Program-made: the position numbers and the translations under genes | Source: CBDFNN01 sp965250215 | Lineage (GTDB): Bacteria; Bacteroidota; Rhodothermia; Rhodothermales; DATKEJ01 | Assembly: GCA_965250215.1 (NCBI GenBank) | Contig: CBDFNN010000004.1 | Coordinates: 3,472,001 to 3,536,000, forward strand | Direction of reading: 5' to 3' | DNA length: 64,000 nucleotides | Shown here: positions 50,991 through 59,235 of the stretch, piece after piece | How the letters are laid out: every line of letters starts with the position of its first letter | Position numbering within the stretch: position 1 is the first letter of the stretch | Notes under the pieces: model-generated | Databases searched by the model: none | Told to the model about the DNA's origin: nothing | Seen by the model: the letters and a program-made list of their open reading frames with translations, nothing else

Positions 50991-52265
50991 CTAAAGTCGC
51001 CCTAAAAATAAGGTGTCAATTAAATCTGTCATCTCGGGCTCTTCTGATGTGTACTCAATAGCCTTTTCCATATAGGCATAGACTTGCTCTTTACTTCCTT
51101 GATTACCCATATATAGAGAGGCAATAGCCTCACCTTTCTCTACTTCATCACCGGATCTTTTATGAAATCTAATACCAGCATCAGGATCTACATCTTGCTC
51201 CGCAAAAGTCCTTCCAGCGCCCGTATGTAATGCAGCGAGCCCAATGTTCTCTGCGTCGATCCTATCAATATATCCAGATTTACTTGCGAGGTATTGGTGG
51301 CTTGGAGTGGGACTGCCAGCTACAAATTCATCTAGCCTTCCGCCCTGCGCCTCGACCATCGATTTGAAAACAGTCCAAGCCGTTCCATCGTCAAGTTTTT
51401 CGTTTGCCAATACCCTGGCTTTTTTCAAGTCTGGGACCAATCCGCCATTGACGATCATCATCGCTGTCAACTCAATTACGAGGACACGCAGATCGTCTAT
51501 ATGACTTGAATCGATTGATGGATCTAACAATTCAATGGATTCTTCAATCTCAACACGATTTCCTGCAGTCCAACCAAGTGGCTCATCCATGTTGGTGAGT
51601 AGAGCGGAGGTCTTTAATCCCAGAGCATTACCAACCTGTACCAGGCTGCCAGCGAGAGCTTTTGCTTTTACAAAACTTTTCATAAAGGAGCCTGAACCAA
51701 CCTTCACATCTAGGACTAATGCATCAAGACCTGCAGCCAGCTTCTTACTAAGAATAGATGAGGTGATCAAGGGAATAGACTCTACCGTAGCCGTGACATC
51801 TCGTAGGGCATACATTCTCTTATCCGCTGGTGCGATCCCTTCTGTCTGACCCATCATGAAATTCCCAATTTCTTTCAACTGGGACTCAAGAATTTCAGGA
51901 GCCAGTCGAGTTTGAAAACCTGGAATTGACTCGAGCTTGTCGAGCGTCCCGCCTGTATGACCAAGACCCCTTCCAGAAATCATTGGTACTTTTAAGCCTG
52001 TGGCTGCAGCTAATGGCGCCAAGGGTATCGAGACCTTATCACCAACGCCTCCTGTAGAATGCTTGTCAACTACCGATCCGAATGTCTCCGACCAAGAAAA
52101 GATATCACCAGATTCGAGCATCGACTTAGTTAACTGAACCGTCTCTTCTCGATTCATATCATTTATCCTGACTGCCATTAAAAAGGCAGTCATCTGATAA
52201 TCCTTGACAGTCCCATCAAGGAAAGATGTAATAAACCACTGGATTTCTTCTGGAGACAGCGACAA
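50991..52265 (-). CDS. Thymidine/pyrimidine-nucleoside phosphorylase
   Basis: About 424 residues. SVVDKHSTGGVGDKVS near 64-79 is the phosphate-binding signature of DeoA/Pdp; GRGLGHTGGTLDKLESIPGF near 98-117 and ALVLDVKVGSGSFMKS near 182-197 complete the pattern. The enzyme splits thymidine or uridine with phosphate into base and (deoxy)ribose-1-phosphate, for salvage. The only standard start is TTG 52265, but in-frame codons upstream encode SIIAKKRDGLSLSPEE, matching the family N-terminus (LIxKKRDGxxLSxEE), with a stop at -20 codons and no ATG/GTG/TTG between. Translation may begin at a rare codon such as ATT. Confidence 0.92.
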   Translation of the reverse strand: MSLSPEEIQWFITSFLDGTVKDYQMTAFLMAVRINDMNREETVQLTKSMLESGDIFSWSETFGSVVDKHSTGGVGDKVSIPLAPLAAATGLKVPMISGRGLGHTGGTLDKLESIPGFQTRLAPEILESQLKEIGNFMMGQTEGIAPADKRMYALRDVTATVESIPLITSSILSKKLAAGLDALVLDVKVGSGSFMKSFVKAKALAGSLVQVGNALGLKTSALLTNMDEPLGWTAGNRVEIEESIELLDPSIDSSHIDDLRVLVIELTAMMIVNGGLVPDLKKARVLANEKLDDGTAWTVFKSMVEAQGGRLDEFVAGSPTPSHQYLASKSGYIDRIDAENIGLAALHTGAGRTFAEQDVDPDAGIRFHKRSGDEVEKGEAIASLYMGNQGSKEQVYAYMEKAIEYTSEEPEMTDLIDTLFLGRL

Positions 52266-52468
52266 GCCATCTCGCTTCTTTGCTATGATTGAGACAGAAT
52301 TTAAAATGACGAGTAAAAGGTTATGGTTTTACAGAACTCAGCCTAAAGGCAAGTCAAGCTATGGGCACGAACATTAAATTATGATGATCCGGGTACAGTA
52401 GCTCGAAAATGAGATTCTGTTTCCATTTTTTCAGTATATTACTAGGCTAACAGCAAACTGCAAAATCA

Positions 52469-52723
52469 ATGAAAAAGGATATACATCCTAAATACAAGCC
52501 GCTAGAAGTTACTTTGGCCGATGGGTCGAAGGTTCAAATGAAATCGACTCTGTCGAGTGATTCATTTACTTCCGATGTTGATTCCTCAAACCACCCATTC
52601 TATACAGGAAAACGACAGTTTGTCGATACTGCGGGACGAGTTGAGAAATTCCAACGCAAGTACGGAAAGCGAGGAGGAGCAACTGCCGAGCCTGAAGCTG
52701 AAAAAGCTGAGGCCGAGGCTTAG
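52469..52723 (+). CDS. rpmE: 50S ribosomal protein bL31
   Basis: An 84-residue ribosomal protein. It starts MKKDIHPKYKPLEVTLADGS and keeps the conserved SNHPFYTGKRQFVDTAGRVE and FQRKYGKR, but no zinc-binding Cys quartet is present, so it is a Cys-less bL31. An acidic/Ala tail (EPEAEKAEAEA) extends the C-terminus. It is divergent from the nucleoside phosphorylase gene and followed at once by an intrinsic terminator, so it is monocistronic. Confidence 0.96.
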   Translation: MKKDIHPKYKPLEVTLADGSKVQMKSTLSSDSFTSDVDSSNHPFYTGKRQFVDTAGRVEKFQRKYGKRGGATAEPEAEKAEAEA

Positions 52724-52745
52724 AAAAGCTTCCAATACAAATTTA

Positions 52746-52776
52746 AGCTCTGATCTTTTCGATCGGGGCTTTTTTT
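52746..52776 (+). terminator. Intrinsic terminator of rpmE
   Basis: AGCTCTGATC (52746-52755), loop TTTTC, GATCGGGGCT (52761-52770) form a ten-pair stem including two G-U pairs, followed by seven T residues. It lies 22 bases after the rpmE stop. Confidence 0.92.
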
Positions 52777-52807
52777 GTGCCCTTTATTTTCTGCAGACCT
52801 GAATTGT

Positions 52808-53737
52808 CTAGGCCAAGTCACTAGCTCGCTTGAAACTTTCGAATTTTTCGTCATTCATTTCCAAGTCCCAAATGGTCGAGATTACGAAGTACCAGTTCAT
52901 GACAAAGAGATCCCATCCATCAAAAATCTTAGCACCCGCGTTCTCTGCTTGCTTCATGAAGAGTCTCGGACCTCTGTAATTCAGTTCCCAGGCGATAGAA
53001 TCAGATGGAAATCTGACCTTATTAGTCAATGGAGATCCAGGTATATCTTTGCCCATGCCCGTTGCATTTACAATCATCGAAAAAGGCGATGCCTGTTGGA
53101 CAATAATATCGTTGTCCTCTGCTTTCTCAGTTTGACTACAGTGGACTTTAGAGGAGAGTCCAATGGATGAAGCCACCTTCGACAAATGGTCCAGGCGAGA
53201 CTGATTCTTGTCAATAACCTCTATTTTGGCCGGCGTTCGACGTCCTGAAATGTATTGCGAGAGCAGGAGTGCTACGCTGGCTCCGCCGCATCCGAGCAAA
53301 ATCAATTCTGCTTGAGAATGATCTTCCCAATAAGATTCTCCAATCATTCTCCTCATTACTCGATTTGCACAAGCCGCATCTGGTGCATGAGCGAAGAGTT
53401 TGTCATTTCGCTTGTAAATGCAAGAGACCTCTGAACAAGTTTTTGAGTCCTCCGAAAGTCTGTCAAATAGATCTACTGAAGATGAGAGCAGATTCAGTTT
53501 GTGCGAAGTAACGAGGGCGCCACGTACGCTAGGGTCAGATTTTATTTTAGCGAGCTCTCTTCTATAAATCGCAGGATCAGCATCTAGATCGATGTCGACT
53601 CCGATTATTTTTGCTCCTGTAATCCCCAAGGCCTCGGCCCATCTGGGAAAGAGTTTAAGAGCCGAAGAACCAGCCGTGTTGACACCAATGAAGTGCATAA
53701 TTCCACGACTTGAATTATTTACAGATTCGCTGTTCAT
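52808..53737 (-). CDS. Divergent shikimate-dehydrogenase-like protein
   Basis: A 309-residue protein from ATG 53737 (ATG 53698 would start directly at MHFIGVNTAGSSAL). The layout follows AroE: a substrate domain with GALVTSHKLNLL near 80-91 (the Lys that binds shikimate is in place, though the usual TxPxK is TSHK), a Rossmann part with LILLGCGGASVALLLSQY near 153-170, INATG-type VNATGMGKDIPGSPL and the late DGWDLFVMN. Several AroE landmarks differ (AHAPDAACANRV where NTDxxG is usual; ELNYRG), so it may use a related hydroxy acid rather than shikimate. A 9-bp hairpin lies 15 bases upstream. Confidence 0.75.
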   Translation of the reverse strand: MNSESVNNSSRGIMHFIGVNTAGSSALKLFPRWAEALGITGAKIIGVDIDLDADPAIYRRELAKIKSDPSVRGALVTSHKLNLLSSSVDLFDRLSEDSKTCSEVSCIYKRNDKLFAHAPDAACANRVMRRMIGESYWEDHSQAELILLGCGGASVALLLSQYISGRRTPAKIEVIDKNQSRLDHLSKVASSIGLSSKVHCSQTEKAEDNDIIVQQASPFSMIVNATGMGKDIPGSPLTNKVRFPSDSIAWELNYRGPRLFMKQAENAGAKIFDGWDLFVMNWYFVISTIWDLEMNDEKFESFKRASDLA

Positions 53738-53750
53738 AGATAGTAATTTA

Positions 53751-53774
53751 GGAGAACAGTATTGCCTGTTCTCC
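53751..53774. repeat. Perfect 9-bp inverted repeat upstream of the AroE-like gene
   Basis: GGAGAACAG (53751-53759) and CTGTTCTCC (53766-53774) flank a six-base spacer, forming a strong hairpin in the 121 bp between the first CotH gene and the AroE-like gene. No T tract follows on the minus strand, so it may be an operator or leader hairpin rather than a terminator. Confidence 0.6.
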
Positions 53775-53858
53775 GCCAACAATTAGATTGCATTTGCATT
53801 GAGCATGCCGACAATGAATGTCTCATTGATAAGCAATATGAGAGAGCTAGATTTGGTT

Positions 53859-56800
53859 TTAATCCGGAACCTGACTTTGCCTTCGATCGAATGCTGAAGG
53901 GCCTCCGGCCGTATTCAGAATAATGACTCGATCGTTGTTGGATCCTGAGTACTTCACGATGCCGTCTAAGCTGAGGTCAGCATCTAAATATCCTGGAGTA
54001 GTATCAAAAACGGTCGGTCCACCGGCACTTGACAGGACAAGGACTCTATCGTTATTTCCACCGGTGAAAATGACTTGCCCATCCGCCGAGGCATCACCTG
54101 GCCACAAGGCAAACACCGATCCAATCTGGGTCATTGGGACGCCCGTCCCAGCATAAGCTGCACCAAGGCTGCTAGTCACATCCAAATCGACCACTAGATC
54201 CGAAGTGAAATTGAAAGCATTGGCCGACATTACAGACAGGTGATTCCTATGACCCAACACGACATAGTATTCTCCGTCTGCTACTCCTCCGAGGCCCAAC
54301 TCCGGCGATCCATTTGTGTCAATAATTTGACCATCCGATCGCAAAAGATAGGCGGCGGCATAAACTGTTGATGCTGAACCGAGACCAGATCTAAGTTCTA
54401 AGCGGACCCAGTCAACGACGTCCGTCATGTTTTGCAAAAGGACCGAATCGATAGACTTGGAGGGTAGATCCGAATAAGGTTGGCTGCTTGGGATATAGTT
54501 GGCGGCTTGCAAGTCTGTCCGCATAGAGTTCGTATTCCAGGCACCACCTAAAATCATTTTTGCGGTCAGTCTGATTTTCTGAAGTTCGCGGGCGCTTGAA
54601 CTTGGTCCCGCGTCTGTTGGAAGGTAGTTCGGATCTTGAGTAAGTATGACCCGATCCACATTAGTCCCATCTTCTCGCATCCAAAGGTTGAGGGTATGAA
54701 TCCCAGGACTTGAGATGTCGATCGTTGCTCGAGATCCGTCGTCAATTGTACTGGCCCAAGTCCAGGAGCCATAGGCAGCCGAACCCAGACCTATATCCTG
54801 AAGCGAGGCATCTTCTGCTCCGTTCAAACCAAAGTGAACCGAGTTATTCGTTCCATCATCAGCCCATCCCCTGTATATCACGTAGTAAACCCCAGGGCTA
54901 TTGATTCGCATTTGATACTGCAGCTCGGAAACTGTCCCAGCGTAACCTGTCGTAACCTTGGTCCCATCATCCGGCACCGTTAGCATATAGGAAAGGCCAG
55001 AAAATCCTAGGTTCATAGTATTCGATACCCATGAGTCCGTATCACGAGCGATGTTGGATTGAAAGTCTTCGGCTTCGAAGACTAGTTGACCTCCAGACTC
55101 AACGAAGGCGCCATCGCCAACTTCTCCAATACAAAATATTGATACAGCAGAAGTGGAAATCTGGCCTGCCGAATTTTCAGCGACTATTTGTAGTTCATAA
55201 AGACCGTCTGGATAGTTGACCAAATCAAAATCATAAAGATCGGGGTTAATTGGATCCTGAATCAAAGACCCAACATTCAAGGCATCGATCAGTAATTCCG
55301 CGCGAGTCAAGTTGGGAATCGATTCGATTATTGCTGTAACGGTGGTGTTGCCGCCGGACTCGATTCCTGTAGTGTTAGCTGGCGAAAGAAGCCGAGCATC
55401 GATTCGAACTCCAGAGTTTGCAACTCCGGGAGATCCGCCATTCGTCAGAGAAGCCTCCCAACTAGACGCAAGAGTGTTGTCTAAGATTGGGTCCTTGAGT
55501 TCTAGGCTTGCTCCAAGTCCGTCAGCCTCTTCTGGCCATGGCAGGGCATCGTCATAGACAACGGTGTCAATCAGGCAACCACTAGGGCTGTAGATTCTCA
55601 CCCCATCTCCGGTACCGTCCAAACCCCACGAGAATTCTGCAGACTTGTTGGTGATAGAATGAACCGAAGAGAAAAGAGCATCATTTTGAACGAGTACATG
55701 ATGTCCTTTAGACACAATACTTGCATTGGGAAGCACCATCCAATTCTCGTCCTGGGAGTCTTTGAAAACCCATCCGTCGAGATTCACGGGATTAGCATTC
55801 GGATTGTAGAGCTCGATCCAATCTCCTGTAATTGGTCCATCTATGTCATTGTCGTTGTAATTGATCTCGTTAATCACGAGATCTGGAACGTTATCACAAG
55901 GATTCAATTCTCTGACAAAAATCACTAGAGTGTCCGAGACCCCCCGTGCTTGGAAGCTGTCCCATGCCTTTGCTACTAACTTGTAGTCTCCCGGAGGTGT
56001 CTGCCACGAAAAAGAGTATGGGCTGCTTTCGTCGGTGCCAATGGAAAGAGACCCGGTTTGAACTCGAACAGAGTCAACACTGTCGTTGACATCGCTCGCA
56101 GCGACTAGAATATTGATAGTGTCTCCAGGATCGAAGCGCTGATTCTGACTTGGAGATGTGAACAGAACCACAGGAGGAACATTGACGACATTCTCCGCAC
56201 CTGGTGTTCCATGTGTGTCTCGAGATGGTAGCCAATCCGATGGGGAAGAATTGTTGGTACCTTGAGTCGGATCTAAAGACAAACTTGGCCCATTTCCGTC
56301 AGGTAAGCTGAACCAAGGAGAGCTGTCTCCATAAGTCAAACTATCGATCACGGTGCCAGCGAAATCTTGCAAAACGATCTGCTCACCGCTGTTAGAAAGT
56401 TTATCGGAGTAGGTACCATTCGGAGCAAAGCCGTACCTGTTTTCGAACTCGACTTCGTTTTCAGCCAAGACAAAGAACCCACCAGCCGAAATGGTTGAAT
56501 TCGAGACAAAGCTATAGTTAATTCCTCCGGAGAAGCTCAAGTCTTGAGCTTGGATAGCGTTGCTACCCACATTTTTTAGTTCAATAAATTCAAACTCGTC
56601 ACCATCCACGAATCCAGGAAGACCGACGCTACCTTCGTCCAAGGGGTGATAGTGTATTTCATTGATCACAAGATCCGTGAGATTTTGCGGAGCATAGAAT
56701 GTAGCACTCTGCATAGCCGACCAAGTAGCGTTGTCCAGGCGTACCCGTGCATTGACAGTTACGGTCCCTGATATCGGGACGTTTTCCGTGTCACCACCAT

Positions 56801-59096
56801 TGGTCCCGTCAATGGACCCTCCAGACCCCCTAGGATCCGAACCATCCAAGGTATAAATGATAGCTCCTGAGTTCCCATTTGGACTATTCGACATAGCCAA
56901 TTGGAATCCTGCCGGAACAGCTCCACCAAGCTGTGAAAAGCTAGGTGGATTCATCGCGTTGATTACTAGGACGCCGTTTCGGACATCGTCGAATGCATTT
57001 TCGAAATCAGCGACAACATTTGGAAGAAGGTTTCTCGTTGCATTGATATTGCCCACCCATTCGGCGTGATTTTCTGTTGGCGATTTAGTGTCTCCCCACC
57101 GTGCTTGCTCCGCCTTGATGGCTTCGCTAATCCTATTTGTGTGAGCATCCCAACGAGCAATTGAGGAGTCAGCCTCAAGGCCACCACCATTGTACATGAG
57201 CTGATAGGCTCGATCTTGAAATAGCATCCTGAAGTCGGCATTCTTCGTCATCGCCCTCCAGAGTCTTGCAGGAAGGGTATTGTATCCCTGACTCGATGAG
57301 TTGTAGAGGGGAGACGGGTACCAGGGTCCCCCATCCTGCCAGGTCAGTTCTGAATCCCAAGCTACAAATCTACCAGGTTCTCGAGGAGTTGCGCGGGAGA
57401 CAAAAAACCAGTTTCGAATAGGCCAGTCCCCAACTCGATGGTAACCAGCAATAATGATATAGGACGCAAATTCAAATGCATCTACATATTGCTGAGCTTG
57501 CTGGTAGGTAGCTGAGTTGGCGAAGTTGTCTGAGCTCGATTCAAGTAGCGAGATCAATTCATCATACTGAGCTCTTGGTCCATCGATTTCATCAAGTCCC
57601 ACATCGTCACCATCGTTGTTTCTTTTAACGACCATGTAGTCTTCTTCCTGACCACCGAAATAGTCTGCTGCGAAAGTCTGGTCTACTCTTTCTGCAATGC
57701 CATAGACACCCCAATACATTTTATTGATGAAGAGCTGTACATAGTCGTGATGCACGCCATATCCGCTGATCGCAATCTGGGCATCTCTAAGAACACCATC
57801 ACGTGTCAGGGTGGCGAGGTTTTGCGCACCAAATCCTGTATAGGTATCCAACATTCCAGAACGAAGCATCAACTTATCAAACTTCGTTGCTCTGCCTGTC
57901 CTGTTTAGAGGAGCGTCCTTGAAAATATCGAAGTCTAGTTTTCCTGGACCGTACTTTTTCTTGAATTCTACCGTGATACCGCGCTTCCTATTCCTATCGG
58001 CGGCGTGGCTCCTTCCTTGAACGCCTCCATCGACTTGGAAGCCCTGACTCCCATCTGGATAAATTAGCTCAATTGATGTCTCCTTTTCGTAGGGATCGTT
58101 GTTGTCCTTTCCTCCGTTATTGTACCAACCACTTTGGCCAAATATGGAATCGACAGGAAGATTGAGCGACATTATTGGAAGGTCTTTTATCGAATCCTCT
58201 ATAATCGAAGCTCCTCCCCAATTTCCGAGATTGGTGTCCATCCAGTAGTCGGCTGAAATATCTCCAATTCCATTGGTCACGCTTTGCCAAGTGCCAGGAT
58301 ATCCAGAGGGTGTGCTTGTCAGTCCCACAACATCGTCAAGGAATAGATAAGAGTGAGTCACTACCTTTGAGCTTCCATTTGCGTTGTATCCAATGGCTCG
58401 AACAACCGTTGTTTGACTAATATTAATGGCACCCGTGTAGATGATTCCAATTGACGAACTCGGCTTGCTACTGTCGAGGGTATAGCGAACCATCGTCCCA
58501 CTTTCAGGCAATATCTGGAGATTGAATTGTGCAGAAAAAAGACCACGTTCAATTGAGAATGAGGGGGCCGGAATTCCGACAGAGGGATCGCCTGCACCAT
58601 TTAGAGACCCAGGGCTGGGGCTTGAGAAGTACACTCCTGGTGGGTCTACATTGTTGTTTGGAAGCCCAAATGAAATATCTTCAAATTGGCTTGGATAATT
58701 CGGTGTCCACTCAAACTCCAATGTTTCGTCCGGGCGAAATATGCCGAGATATTCTCCATCTTGAGAAAGACCAAAATTGGTGTGGAGATTCTGACCGGAG
58801 ACTCTCTTGTCTTTGCCGGAAGCCCAAACGATAAGAAAACTGTTTGATGCCAGAACCTCGCTTGGGAAGGTCCACTTGTTGGTGTTTGTCTCATCGTCTG
58901 ACAAATGCCAACCAGTCAAATCAATCGCTGAAGCGGAGGTGTTTCGTATCTCTATCCAATCAGAAAAGGCACCATCCTCGTCAACGAGAGTCGTGGAATT
59001 GTCCGCCATGAACTCGCTGATGACAAGGGTTTGCGCTTTCGCCAAATAGGGGAAGCAAAGGGCAATAATCAGAACAAAGTAAAAACGAATTATCAC
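53859..59096 (-). CDS. Giant secreted CotH-kinase/lamin-tail multidomain protein (first copy)
   Basis: A 1745-residue protein from GTG 59096 with a signal peptide (to about AKAQ, residue 22). In order: lamin-tail domain (LVISEFMADNSTT, 23-135), chitobiase-C-like domain (178-255), CotH kinase domain (about 303-640, with AWDSELTW near 579-586 as the probable metal-binding Asp), second chitobiase-C-like domain (722-800), lamin-tail 2 (808-935), Ig-like (974-1060), lamin-tail 3 (1072-1185), Ig-like (1235-1322), a carbohydrate-binding-like domain (1335-1488, VFEAEDFQS..WMREDGTNVDRV), a module with SSQPYSDLPSKS and HRNHLSVMSA, and two calcium-loop-like repeats (GDASADGQVIFTGGNNDR). It ends without a type IX sorting domain. 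Function unknown; surface adhesion or glycan binding is likely. Confidence 0.88.
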   Translation of the reverse strand: MIIRFYFVLIIALCFPYLAKAQTLVISEFMADNSTTLVDEDGAFSDWIEIRNTSASAIDLTGWHLSDDETNTNKWTFPSEVLASNSFLIVWASGKDKRVSGQNLHTNFGLSQDGEYLGIFRPDETLEFEWTPNYPSQFEDISFGLPNNNVDPPGVYFSSPSPGSLNGAGDPSVGIPAPSFSIERGLFSAQFNLQILPESGTMVRYTLDSSKPSSSIGIIYTGAINISQTTVVRAIGYNANGSSKVVTHSYLFLDDVVGLTSTPSGYPGTWQSVTNGIGDISADYWMDTNLGNWGGASIIEDSIKDLPIMSLNLPVDSIFGQSGWYNNGGKDNNDPYEKETSIELIYPDGSQGFQVDGGVQGRSHAADRNRKRGITVEFKKKYGPGKLDFDIFKDAPLNRTGRATKFDKLMLRSGMLDTYTGFGAQNLATLTRDGVLRDAQIAISGYGVHHDYVQLFINKMYWGVYGIAERVDQTFAADYFGGQEEDYMVVKRNNDGDDVGLDEIDGPRAQYDELISLLESSSDNFANSATYQQAQQYVDAFEFASYIIIAGYHRVGDWPIRNWFFVSRATPREPGRFVAWDSELTWQDGGPWYPSPLYNSSSQGYNTLPARLWRAMTKNADFRMLFQDRAYQLMYNGGGLEADSSIARWDAHTNRISEAIKAEQARWGDTKSPTENHAEWVGNINATRNLLPNVVADFENAFDDVRNGVLVINAMNPPSFSQLGGAVPAGFQLAMSNSPNGNSGAIIYTLDGSDPRGSGGSIDGTNGGDTENVPISGTVTVNARVRLDNATWSAMQSATFYAPQNLTDLVINEIHYHPLDEGSVGLPGFVDGDEFEFIELKNVGSNAIQAQDLSFSGGINYSFVSNSTISAGGFFVLAENEVEFENRYGFAPNGTYSDKLSNSGEQIVLQDFAGTVIDSLTYGDSSPWFSLPDGNGPSLSLDPTQGTNNSSPSDWLPSRDTHGTPGAENVVNVPPVVLFTSPSQNQRFDPGDTINILVAASDVNDSVDSVRVQTGSLSIGTDESSPYSFSWQTPPGDYKLVAKAWDSFQARGVSDTLVIFVRELNPCDNVPDLVINEINYNDNDIDGPITGDWIELYNPNANPVNLDGWVFKDSQDENWMVLPNASIVSKGHHVLVQNDALFSSVHSITNKSAEFSWGLDGTGDGVRIYSPSGCLIDTVVYDDALPWPEEADGLGASLELKDPILDNTLASSWEASLTNGGSPGVANSGVRIDARLLSPANTTGIESGGNTTVTAIIESIPNLTRAELLIDALNVGSLIQDPINPDLYDFDLVNYPDGLYELQIVAENSAGQISTSAVSIFCIGEVGDGAFVESGGQLVFEAEDFQSNIARDTDSWVSNTMNLGFSGLSYMLTVPDDGTKVTTGYAGTVSELQYQMRINSPGVYYVIYRGWADDGTNNSVHFGLNGAEDASLQDIGLGSAAYGSWTWASTIDDGSRATIDISSPGIHTLNLWMREDGTNVDRVILTQDPNYLPTDAGPSSSARELQKIRLTAKMILGGAWNTNSMRTDLQAANYIPSSQPYSDLPSKSIDSVLLQNMTDVVDWVRLELRSGLGSASTVYAAAYLLRSDGQIIDTNGSPELGLGGVADGEYYVVLGHRNHLSVMSANAFNFTSDLVVDLDVTSSLGAAYAGTGVPMTQIGSVFALWPGDASADGQVIFTGGNNDRVLVLSSAGGPTVFDTTPGYLDADLSLDGIVKYSGSNNDRVIILNTAGGPSAFDRRQSQVPD

Positions 59097-59235
59097 GCTT
59101 TAAAGGGCTAATAGTTGATCAAAACGGGATCAAACAAGAAGGAATCTAAGATCGAGTTTTTCTACCTAGAATCTCAAATCAATCCTCCAACTCAACTCGA
59201 GAAGTTGATTTTCAGAAATAGTAATGTTCGAGCAA

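Noticed and set aside
53859..59096. Type IX secretion sorting domain at the C-terminus
   Set aside because: The end (AFDRRQSQVPD) lacks the beta-rich KVxxK-type T9SS C-terminal domain.
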